Positions 1 to 5,798 of a stretch of 6,422 bases of DNA are shown one piece after another. A model generated the notes under the pieces. That model saw only the letters and a list, made by a program, of their open reading frames with translations. It was not told where the DNA came from and searched no databases. Numbering within the stretch: the stretch's first letter is position 1; every line of letters begins with the position of its first letter. The translations under genes were made by a program, and so were the position numbers. The stretch is taken from NCBI GenBank assembly GCA_946886635.1, contig CAMPIW010000019.1, positions 1 to 6,422 on the forward strand, given 5' to 3'. Source of the stretch: an uncultured Candidatus Saccharibacteria bacterium (lineage in GTDB: Bacteria; Patescibacteria; Saccharimonadia; Saccharimonadales; UBA1547).

Positions 1-2000
1 CTATCTTTGAAACAACCCCTCGTATGAGCAGCTACCTGGTAGCCTGGGTAGCTGGCGACCTACAAAAGAAAACTGCCACAACAAAGAGCGGTGAAGAAGT
101 TTCAATCTGGTCAACTAAGGCGCACAACCCCTCAAATCTCGATTTCGCTCTCGATATTGCTACAAGGACTATCGACTTCTTCGATGAGTACTTTGGCGTT
201 CCATACCCACTTCCAAAAGCCGACCACGTTGCACTCCCTGACTTTTCTGCTGGTGCTATGGAAAACTGGGGGCTCATTACCTACCGAGAAATTGCCCTTC
301 TTGTAGACCCAAAAACAAGTACCCTTTCGGCAAAGCATTCTGTTGCGACCGTTATTACCCACGAATTAAGCCACCAATGGTTTGGTAATTTAGTAACCAT
401 GAACTGGTGGAATGACCTTTGGCTCAACGAAAGCTTCGCTAATATGATGGAGTATGTCGCCGTAGACGGGCTCGAACCTTCTTGGAATATCTGGCTTGAT
501 CAAGCAACCTCAGAAGTTGTCAGTGCACTCCGTAGGGATAGTCTTGATGGCGTTCAATCTATTCAAATTGATGTCAATCACCCCGATGAGATTAGCACTA
601 TTTTCGATCCATCAATTGTCTATGCAAAGGGAGGCCGCCTTCTGCGAATGCTCCAGGCGTACGTTGGCGATGACGCCATGAAACGCGGGCTTAAAATGTA
701 TTTTGAAAAACACCAATACACAAATACCCAAGCCGATGACTTATGGGCTGCACTAAGCGAAGCATCTGGAAAAGATATCTCGAGTTTTATGCATTCCTGG
801 ATAACACAACCTGGATTCCCCGTTGTTAGCGCATCAAAAAATGAATCTACTATCACTTTGGCACAAAAGCAATTCTTTATCGGCCCACACGAAGACAAAG
901 ACCGCACCTGGCCGATTCCGCTCCACGGTGCATCTCAGTCAATTCCCGAATCGCTCCAAGCTAAAGAAGCGTCCTTTACCTACGAAGACACTACGGTGTT
1001 TCGACTAAATAGTGGCGGGACCGCCCACTACATCACTCAATATGATGACACGCTTCTTGCCGCCATTGTTCAAGACCTCGATTCTCTTTCATCGGTAGAT
1101 AAACTTAACTTTTTACACGAACAAGTATTACTAGCAAAAGCCGGTATGCAATCGTACGCTGCAATAATTCCGCTTCTTAGTTACTTTAAAAACGAAACAA
1201 ATGAATCGGTTTGGAGTATTGTTGCTTTAGCAATTAATGAACTAAAACGCTTTGTTGAACAAGACGAGAAAGCTGAACAGAAATTAAAAAATCTTGTCAG
1301 TGAAGTGATTGCCGTGCAATATAAACGCCTGGGTTGGAATGCAGTACCAGATGAAGACGAAAACGACACGAAGCTTCGTAGTGTCGTCATCAGCCTATCT
1401 CTCTATGCAGAGCGTCCTGCGTCTATTATTGAAGCTGAGAAGCGCTACCTCAACGAACCAATCGACGCGCTCGATTCCGAACTCCGTACAGCAATTATGG
1501 CTAACGCCGTTCGCCGTGAAATTGGCAAAGATACTGTTAATACACTGCTATCTACATATCCAAAAGTAACCAGTAGTGAATTGCGCGACGACATTGCGGC
1601 TGCACTTACCTCAACGCGAAACAAAGTAGTCATTGAAAAACTACTAGAGCTTCTAAAAGACACTTCTCTCATTCGTACACAGGATTTCATTCACTGGTAC
1701 GTATGGTTGTTCCGAAACCGTTACGGACGTGAATTAACATGGCTATGGACACGCGATAACTGGGAGTGGGTTGCAAGAACCTTTAAAGGTGACTCGCATT
1801 ACGACATGCTCCCCCGCTACGTAGCAGGTTCGCTCATAACTAAAAAACATTTTAAAGAATTTAAGGAATTTTTCGGTCCTCTTGAATCAGAAATTGCACT
1901 CTCACGCAACATTACCATTGGCTACACCGAACTTGAAGGTATCGTTACACTGCTCGAAACCGATGGACCAAAGGTTCGTAAGGCTTTACTCGATCTTTAA
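1..2000 (+). CDS. M1 family zinc aminopeptidase, 5' end missing
   Basis: This enzyme removes N-terminal amino acids from peptides using one zinc ion. The frame is open to the left edge: the codons before the ATG at 24 read IFETTPR, which joins MSSYLVAWVAGDL to give the family's FETTPxMSxYLxAxxxGD motif, so 24 is not the start. Numbering from that Met, the sequence shows the GAMEN exopeptidase motif (77-81), the zinc site HELSH (113-117) with the third ligand E136 (HExxHx18E), general base E114, and the transition-state Tyr at Y200 in the IVYAKGG segment. Residues from about 300 to the end resemble the helical ERAP1-C type domain, including the FRNRYGRELTWLW stretch near the C-terminus. About 190 N-terminal residues are probably missing, judged from the usual 850-residue size, so no signal peptide can be assessed. 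The stop at 1998-2000 lies inside the convergent rnhB-yraN gene. Function is secure; substrate preference is not readable. Confidence 0.95.
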   Translation, partial: IFETTPRMSSYLVAWVAGDLQKKTATTKSGEEVSIWSTKAHNPSNLDFALDIATRTIDFFDEYFGVPYPLPKADHVALPDFSAGAMENWGLITYREIALLVDPKTSTLSAKHSVATVITHELSHQWFGNLVTMNWWNDLWLNESFANMMEYVAVDGLEPSWNIWLDQATSEVVSALRRDSLDGVQSIQIDVNHPDEISTIFDPSIVYAKGGRLLRMLQAYVGDDAMKRGLKMYFEKHQYTNTQADDLWAALSEASGKDISSFMHSWITQPGFPVVSASKNESTITLAQKQFFIGPHEDKDRTWPIPLHGASQSIPESLQAKEASFTYEDTTVFRLNSGGTAHYITQYDDTLLAAIVQDLDSLSSVDKLNFLHEQVLLAKAGMQSYAAIIPLLSYFKNETNESVWSIVALAINELKRFVEQDEKAEQKLKNLVSEVIAVQYKRLGWNAVPDEDENDTKLRSVVISLSLYAERPASIIEAEKRYLNEPIDALDSELRTAIMANAVRREIGKDTVNTLLSTYPKVTSSELRDDIAAALTSTRNKVVIEKLLELLKDTSLIRTQDFIHWYVWLFRNRYGRELTWLWTRDNWEWVARTFKGDSHYDMLPRYVAGSLITKKHFKEFKEFFGPLESEIALSRNITIGYTELEGIVTLLETDGPKVRKALLDL

Positions 2001-2930
2001 AAAGGTTGGAGCGTCATTTTTATTTACCGTAACGACGGCGAGCTGTTGATTGAGTGAAGTTGCCTTACGAGAAGCGTACAACTCGGCGGCAAACTTCATC
2101 TGCTCGAGTTTTTTTGGAATAATTGATGCAATTGCGCCACCCTGCGACGCGGATGATCGAAATTTTACCTCAATAAAGTAGCGCGTTTTATCTTTTTCGG
2201 CAATAATATCGATTTCACAGAATTTTGTCTGCCAGTTCCTGTCTATTATTTGAAAATTTTCTTTTTCAAGCCATACCGTTACGGCATCTTCGGCTTTATT
2301 CCCTATTGCTTTGGCCGTCATAGCAGGTGGTAACTTCGTGCGCCGTTCGTTCATTGATCCGTCATTTAGTAATTTTTTAATTGGCGCAAATGATTTACGG
2401 TGCAGTGTAGTAATGCCGTGCTTTATTAGCGCCTGTTGATGGTGCGCAGTACCGTACCCAACATGAGAACCGAATCCATACTTTGGATATAAAACGTCCT
2501 GTTCTTGCATATACGTATCGCGTGCTACTTTTGCCAATATTGACGCCGCTGAAACCGCTGGTATAAGAAAATCGGCTTTTGCCAATGTTGTAACGTATTG
2601 CCCTTTGTTCGTTTCTTTTAAGAAGTTGATGGTGCCGTCGATAATAATTTCGTGATACGGAACAGAAACGGCTTCTACGGCACGGATAGTCGCTAGCTTT
2701 AACGCAGCCGACAGCCCAACCGTATCAATTTCATCGGGATGCACCCATCCAAGACCCCACCCAAGAGCTTCTTGGCGTATAAGGGCATCGAGTTCAGTAC
2801 GTTTTTTAATAGATAGCTTCTTACTGTCGGTAAGACCCTGAATAGCCGTATCGTCTGGCAAAACGACAGCACCCACAACCAATGGGCCCGCCCATGGTCC
2901 GCGACCTACTTCATCAATCCCTAAAATCAT
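1986..2930 (-). CDS. rnhB: Ribonuclease HII fused to YraN (UPF0102) nuclease-like domain
   Basis: A 314-residue protein with two domains. Residues 1-187 are RNase HII, which cuts the RNA strand of RNA-DNA hybrids and at ribonucleotides left in DNA. The acidic site is visible as D6-E7 in IDEVGRGPWAGP, D98 in IIIDG and D120 in KADFLIPAVSAASILAKVARD, with D138 following. Residues about 204-314 are a YraN/UPF0102 domain with a PD-(D/E)xK-like pattern: E214, E239-x-D241 in CEIDIIA, and E254-x-K256 in FIEVKFR. Cys238 sits where the family usually has Gly (GEIDLI). A basic, proline-containing linker joins them. The frame continues upstream to 2993, but that extension runs into the rplS terminator hairpin and adds a non-homologous hydrophobic stretch, whereas Met at 2930 begins exactly at the conserved MILGIDEVGRG. 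No Shine-Dalgarno is visible; a TATACT box sits 6 nt upstream. In many bacteria rnhB and yraN are separate adjacent genes. YraN's biochemical role is poorly defined, so the joint function is inference. Confidence 0.95.
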   Translation of the reverse strand: MILGIDEVGRGPWAGPLVVGAVVLPDDTAIQGLTDSKKLSIKKRTELDALIRQEALGWGLGWVHPDEIDTVGLSAALKLATIRAVEAVSVPYHEIIIDGTINFLKETNKGQYVTTLAKADFLIPAVSAASILAKVARDTYMQEQDVLYPKYGFGSHVGYGTAHHQQALIKHGITTLHRKSFAPIKKLLNDGSMNERRTKLPPAMTAKAIGNKAEDAVTVWLEKENFQIIDRNWQTKFCEIDIIAEKDKTRYFIEVKFRSSASQGGAIASIIPKKLEQMKFAAELYASRKATSLNQQLAVVTVNKNDAPTFLKIE

Positions 2931-2936
2931 ACTCTT

Positions 2937-2942
2937 AGTATA
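2937..2942 (-). promoter_or_regulatory. Putative -10 box for rnhB-yraN, leaderless arrangement
   Basis: TATACT on the minus strand ends 6 nt before the ATG at 2930, so initiation about 7 nt downstream of the hexamer would fall on the A of the start codon. No good -35 is present at 16-18 bp spacing (only a T-rich stretch), and no Shine-Dalgarno fits. The box lies between the rplS terminator and the gene. The same TATACTAAG sequence sits in front of the methyltransferase gene at 5802. Confidence 0.5.
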
Positions 2943-2978
2943 CTGGGTTATGATTAACAAAAAATAAAATTGCCACAT

Positions 2979-3009
2979 AAAAATACCCCGCATAGTACGG
3001 GGTATTTTT
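2979..3009 (-). terminator. Intrinsic terminator of rplS
   Basis: A perfect 12-bp inverted repeat (2979-2990 with 2998-3009) with a 7-nt loop. On the minus strand it reads as a GC core, CCCCG/CGGGG, flanked by A-rich and T-rich arms ending in TATTTTT. It begins 20 nt after the rplS stop. It should separate rplS from rnhB-yraN. The A/T arms are symmetrical, so it could also act on plus-strand transcripts. Confidence 0.88.
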
Positions 3010-3028
3010 AAGGTTGTGAAACAACTAT

Positions 3029-3550
3029 TTAAGCGTCAGCGTGACGTGCTTCAACTTCGGCTTGCTTTGCAGCAAGTTCAGCATCTTCGGCAGCTTTTTC
3101 AGTAGCCTTTGCTTCAGCAGCAGCTTTGGTTTCAGCTTTGAGACGTTCAGCCTCTGCCTCTGCGTGAGCATCAACAACACTGTTAACGCCTTCACGGTCG
3201 AAGTTAACACCCTTAAGACGTGCGCTTTTACCGCTACGGTTACGTAGGAATGAAAGATAGTTACGGCGAACCTTAGAGCGTCGAGTGATTTCAATCTTTT
3301 CTACAAGTGGACTGTGAAGAAGGAAGCTCTTCTCAACACCAATACCGCTGGCAATCTTACGAACAGTAATGCGTGCAGTGTGCGACTTAGCGCGATCAAC
3401 ACGAATAACAACGCCTTCAAAAACTTGAATACGTTCTTTGTTACCTTCTTTAATTTTCTGGTGAACACGTACAGTGTCACCACTTTTTACGTCAACGATT
3501 GCAGCCTTACGCTGTTCGTCGTTCACTTTTTGGATTAGTGCAAAACTCAT
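3029..3550 (-). CDS. rplS: 50S ribosomal protein bL19 with long Ala/Glu-rich C-terminal tail
   Basis: A structural protein of the large ribosomal subunit, near the interface with the small subunit. Of its 173 residues, 1-114 cover the whole family core: SGDTVRVHQKIKEGNKERIQ (23-42), VFEGVVIRV (43-51), the ITVRKIASGIGVEKSF stretch (61-76), and the basic TRRSKVRRNYLSFLR segment (89-103) with GKSARLK after it. Family members usually end near there at about 115 residues. Here some 59 residues follow; in the last 47, 29 are Ala or Glu, with Lys and few other residues, predicting a single long helix or coiled coil. I chose ATG at 3550 because AAAAGGA ends 9 nt upstream and homology starts just after it. 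The frame is open back to a GTG at 3619, but those residues do not resemble bL19 and overlap the structured leader. It has its own promoter, leader and terminator, so it is probably monocistronic. Confidence 0.97.
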   Translation of the reverse strand: MSFALIQKVNDEQRKAAIVDVKSGDTVRVHQKIKEGNKERIQVFEGVVIRVDRAKSHTARITVRKIASGIGVEKSFLLHSPLVEKIEITRRSKVRRNYLSFLRNRSGKSARLKGVNFDREGVNSVVDAHAEAEAERLKAETKAAAEAKATEKAAEDAELAAKQAEVEARHADA

Positions 3551-3680
3551 GTGAATTATTCCTTTTGTGTCTTTGGCGACACGACCTATTATGCCTGAGT
3601 AGAACTGAGTGCTAGCCACGTAGTTGTATACCCTACGGCTCCAGCCCTCGCAACCTTGGCGGTTACTATATACAATCAGT
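3551..3680 (-). promoter_or_regulatory. Structured 5' leader of rplS mRNA (candidate r-protein leader)
   Basis: About 130 nt lie between the predicted transcription start (about 3680) and the rplS ATG, and several helices can be read in RNA sense. ACTGA (3676-3680) can pair with TCAGT (3604-3608), and the adjoining TTGTATA (3669-3675) with TATACAA (3624-3630). Inside, GTAACC/GGTTGC forms a 6-bp hairpin around 3650-3666. A competing hairpin, AGCC-GTAG with CTAC-(GT)-GGCT, would place TATACAA in its loop. Next to the ribosome binding site, GTGTC/GACAC (3567-3582) forms a 5-bp hairpin just before AAAAGGA (3560-3566). bL19 leaders that control their own gene are known in some other phyla; whether this one belongs to a known class cannot be told by eye. 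Confidence 0.5.
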
Positions 3681-3685
3681 GGTTA

Positions 3686-3714
3686 ATTATAACAGTTCTT
3701 GATCGTTTTGAAAA
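3686..3714 (-). promoter_or_regulatory. rplS promoter (extended -10)
   Basis: On the minus strand a consensus TATAAT (3686-3691) is preceded by TGT, giving an extended -10. A 4-of-6 match to the -35, TTTTCA (3709-3714), sits exactly 17 bp upstream. Initiation is expected near 3679-3680, giving a leader of about 130 nt. Confidence 0.75.
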
Positions 3715-3727
3715 GCCCTAACGAAAT

Positions 3728-3763
3728 GGAAAGCCCCGCCTGCAAAACTCGGACGGGGTTTCC
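3728..3763 (-). terminator. Hairpin, probable terminator after the 70-residue gene
   Basis: GGAAACCCCG pairs with CGGGGCTTTCC (one bulged base) across a 15-nt loop, in minus-strand sense. It starts 35 nt past the stop of the small helix-hairpin-helix gene and lies just upstream of the rplS promoter. The trailing T tract is interrupted, so termination may be incomplete. An alternative 6-bp pairing, CCCCGC (3777-3782) with GCGGGG (3734-3739), competes with it. Confidence 0.55.
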
Positions 3764-3798
3764 TTCGAGCTGCAAAGCGGGGTATTGGGTTGTAGGAA

Positions 3799-4011
3799 TT
3801 AGCTAGGCAGCTTCGCTACGCCAGCTGGCAAGTTGCGATTGATATCGCGAACCAGGTCAACGGTGACGCCTGGGATGGAAAACAGTCCACCACTTTTGCT
3901 AAGGTGGAAGTCATATGCCGCTTGAAGAGACTTGAAGCCGGCCTTTCTCAACACCCGTACGGTCGATAACTTCAGACCGTAGTGATCAACTGGTTTACTC
4001 AGAGTGTCCAT
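3799..4011 (-). CDS. Small helix-hairpin-helix protein resembling a stand-alone RNA polymerase alpha C-terminal domain
   Basis: A 70-residue protein with no cysteine, membrane segment or signal peptide. Residues 12-30 (GLKLSTVRVLRKAGFKSLQ) match the pattern of the RNA polymerase alpha CTD first helices (LxLSxRxxNxLKxAGIxTVxEL). Residues 43-61 (LFSIPGVTVDLVRDINRNL) match its second half and a general helix-hairpin-helix, with IPGV as the hairpin. Such domains bind DNA backbone or A+T-rich upstream elements, so a nucleic-acid-binding or transcription role is likely but inferred; other HhH proteins are the main alternative. The start at 4011 has AGGA 7 nt upstream. A near-consensus promoter, a 5' hairpin and a downstream terminator-like hairpin suggest a self-contained, well-expressed unit, although no terminator separates it from pilB upstream, so read-through from pilB is possible. 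I do not know a named family for it. Confidence 0.82.
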   Translation of the reverse strand: MDTLSKPVDHYGLKLSTVRVLRKAGFKSLQAAYDFHLSKSGGLFSIPGVTVDLVRDINRNLPAGVAKLPS

Positions 4012-4037
4012 CTGAAATTCCTAACTGATTGACCCAT

Positions 4038-4055
4038 CCTTTCCGGTTGGAAAAG
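4038..4055 (-). promoter_or_regulatory. 5'-terminal hairpin in the leader of the 70-residue gene
   Basis: In RNA sense CTTTTCC pairs with GGAAAGG (7 bp, one G-U) around an AACC tetraloop. It would begin about 2-3 nt from the predicted transcription start near 4057 and ends 26 nt before the ATG, leaving the AGGA Shine-Dalgarno exposed. A 5'-end-stabilising role is plausible but unproven. Confidence 0.5.
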
Positions 4056-4063
4056 ATGTTTAT

Positions 4064-4092
4064 ATTATATCATTTAAATGACATAATTTCAA
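4064..4092 (-). promoter_or_regulatory. Strong promoter of the 70-residue helix-hairpin-helix gene
   Basis: Minus-strand TTGAAA (4087-4092), a 17-bp spacer, then TATAAT (4064-4069), preceded by TGA so that it is also an extended -10. This is the best sigma-70-type promoter in the window. The predicted start is near 4057, giving a 46-nt leader. Confidence 0.85.
4070..4081. repeat. 12-bp perfect palindrome inside the promoter spacer
   Basis: TCATTTAAATGA is its own reverse complement and lies wholly between the -35 and -10 of the promoter for the 70-residue gene, directly abutting the -10. A dimeric repressor site there would block polymerase. It is A+T rich, so chance is a fair alternative. 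Confidence 0.4.
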
Positions 4093-4138
4093 TATCGAGC
4101 GGTCGCTGAGTACCATGGCAATAAACCTAGAATACACG

Positions 4139-5761
4139 CTAGATAACGCGATTTATCTCTTCAATAGTTGTTTCACCGCGTAAAGCAGCAAGAACACCAT
4201 TCTCAAGAAGTGTAACCATTCCGGCTTTTCGTGCTGTCTCAGCAATAACGCCCGAGTGCACATCGGTAGCCTCACCTCGAAGGAATTTTTGAATCTCATC
4301 GCTCACTACCATTTGTTCCATAATCACCATGCGACCCGTATATCCAAACGGAGAATTTTCTGTCACGACGGGTTTGAAAAGTTGGATATTTTCAAGGTCG
4401 GGTTTCTCAACATGGTTAGGTAAATCTTTTAGAGCTTCGCGAATCCATTGCTTTGTTGGTTCATCTGGATCGTAAGCTTCTTTTGTCGTGTCATCAAGAC
4501 GCCTCACTAGGCGCTGAGCGATAACAAGACGAATCGCAGTACTAAAGATTGGATTGACCCCAATGAGGTCTATCATACGGCTAAACGCAGCAGCAGTATC
4601 AGTTGCATGAAAAGTAGAGAGTACTAAATGACCTGTAATAGATGCTTGAATTGCAGTCTTAGCAGTGTCAGCATCACGAATTTCGCCGACCATCACAACA
4701 TCGGGGTCGAGACGCAAAATTGATCGAAGGTGATCCGCAAAACTTTGCCCACCAGTGGTATCTACCGGAACTTGTGAGATGCCGGGGACGCTAAACTCTA
4801 TAGGGTCTTCAAGAGTAATTATTTTACGATCAAGCGTGTTTAGGGCGTTAATCATGCTGTAGAGTGTCGTAGACTTACCAGAGCCGGTTGGTCCTACCAT
4901 CAACACCATACCACGAGGATGGCTGACGACTTCATCAATTTCCTTGCGTTCGTTCTCACCGATTGATAGACGATCAAGATTAAGCATTGACTCGTCGTAA
5001 TTAAACAAACGAATAACCGCATCTTGACCATACATCGTTGGAACCATTTCAATACGCATATTAAGCATATGGCGTTGTTCGTCGACTCCAATTTCTTGTT
5101 GCATATGCCCAGATTGTGGTTCGTTCGAAGCGGTCGAGAGATTAGCGCGAGAAGCAAGCGCTCCCAAAATAACTCTGTACCTATCTTGATCGAGCGTTGC
5201 TACTGAGTGTAGCGCCCCGTCCACGCGAAAACGAATGCGGATATTGCTCCGCTGATTTTCAATATGAATGTCGCTTGCGCCAAGTTTGTCTGCTTGCGTA
5301 ATAATAAAGTCAAATAGCTCATCGCTCCCTACGCTATTTAATGTTTGACTTACCTGATTAATTGTTTCGCTGTCACCTTCGTTAGCAATACGAATGTCGT
5401 CATAGGTGACGCGAACCGGTGGGTCATACCGATCCATCATTTTTTTAAAGCCAGCTTGGCTAATAAGGTAAAACGTTATGTTTTGGGCTTGTGCGGCATA
5501 CTTATCGGCAAGCTCTCTTAAAAGAGACTGCGGAGTTTGTGTTGTAATACCAAACTGCCATGATTCAGAATCGTTTCCGGCAACAAGCGGTACGATGCGG
5601 TTTTTGTGCATCACACCAATATCGAGCACGCCTTCAATAAGATTCAGTTCGGTTTCGACTGGACGGAGATCGAGGTAGGGCAATCCAAGAATGGCCGCAC
5701 GACGCTGCGTGCTTTGCTCATCTGACTCCCGAGCCTGCTGTTGAATCCTATCCTCACCCAT
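4139..5761 (-). CDS. pilB: Type IV pilus assembly ATPase, PilB/GspE family
   Basis: A cytoplasmic hexameric ATPase that powers pilin polymerisation for type IV pili or a related secretion system. Numbering the 540-residue form: a GspE N-terminal-like domain at about 20-125 (ILGLPYLDLRPVE onward), a second domain with GASDIHIE (161-168), Walker A GPTGSGKST (290-298), the Asp box ITLEDPIEF (316-324), Walker B LDPDVVMVGEIRD (351-363, catalytic E360), and the His box GHLVLSTFHATDT (377-389). The four zinc-binding cysteines usual between the His box and the C-terminus are absent: RRLDDTTKEAY replaces the first pair, and the protein has no cysteine at all. The frame is open to ATG at 5791. I prefer 5761 because AGGA lies 8 nt upstream and an extended -10 (TGCTAGGAT) fits; the longer forms would push the promoter into the divergent methyltransferase gene. 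No pilin or other pilus gene is in view, so pilus versus secretion use is inferred. Confidence 0.94.
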   Translation of the reverse strand: MGEDRIQQQARESDEQSTQRRAAILGLPYLDLRPVETELNLIEGVLDIGVMHKNRIVPLVAGNDSESWQFGITTQTPQSLLRELADKYAAQAQNITFYLISQAGFKKMMDRYDPPVRVTYDDIRIANEGDSETINQVSQTLNSVGSDELFDFIITQADKLGASDIHIENQRSNIRIRFRVDGALHSVATLDQDRYRVILGALASRANLSTASNEPQSGHMQQEIGVDEQRHMLNMRIEMVPTMYGQDAVIRLFNYDESMLNLDRLSIGENERKEIDEVVSHPRGMVLMVGPTGSGKSTTLYSMINALNTLDRKIITLEDPIEFSVPGISQVPVDTTGGQSFADHLRSILRLDPDVVMVGEIRDADTAKTAIQASITGHLVLSTFHATDTAAAFSRMIDLIGVNPIFSTAIRLVIAQRLVRRLDDTTKEAYDPDEPTKQWIREALKDLPNHVEKPDLENIQLFKPVVTENSPFGYTGRMVIMEQMVVSDEIQKFLRGEATDVHSGVIAETARKAGMVTLLENGVLAALRGETTIEEINRVI

Positions 5762-5768
5762 TTGTTCT

Positions 5769-5777
5769 ATCCTAGCA
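5769..5777 (-). promoter_or_regulatory. Putative extended -10 of pilB
   Basis: Minus-strand TGCTAGGAT: TG at 5776-5777, hexamer TAGGAT at 5769-5774 (4 of 6 to TATAAT). It ends 7 nt before the ATG at 5761, the same geometry as the methyltransferase promoter facing the other way. The -35 is weak (TGTAAA at 17 bp). The same bases include the AGGA that could serve as Shine-Dalgarno for 5761, so the two readings compete. Confidence 0.4.
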
Positions 5778-5798
5778 GAAACCATGAGCATTTTACAG

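Noticed and set aside
620..907. Antisense open frame inside the peptidase gene, and similar frames inside rplS and pilB
   Set aside because: Each lies wholly within a gene with clear protein homology on the other strand or frame, and their translations are low-complexity or cysteine/serine-rich without motifs.
1986..2354. YraN as a separately translated gene from internal ATGs at 2354 or 2321
   Set aside because: No convincing Shine-Dalgarno or -10 box precedes either ATG, and the frame is continuous with RNase HII, so a fusion is simpler. Internal initiation is not excluded.
2931..2993. Longer N-terminus for the RNase HII gene starting at 2993
   Set aside because: It overlaps the rplS terminator hairpin and the -10 box, and adds 21 residues not seen in RNase HII, whose conserved start is MxxGIDEVGRG.
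3551..3619. Extension of rplS to a GTG at 3619
   Set aside because: The added 23 residues lie in the structured leader, lack bL19 similarity, and a good AAAAGGA site precedes the ATG at 3550.
3601..3680. A tRNA or other small RNA gene in the rplS upstream region
   Set aside because: No acceptor stem, T-loop GTTCRA or CCA end can be read on either strand; the helices fit an mRNA leader better.
3999..4037. 12-codon upstream reading frame overlapping the start of the 70-residue gene
   Set aside because: Its ATG directly touches the only purine-rich stretch, leaving no spacing for ribosome binding, and the peptide shows nothing regulatory.
4083..4088. Plus-strand -10-like CATAAT with upstream TG
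   Set aside because: No plus-strand gene follows it; it is a by-product of the A+T-rich palindrome region.
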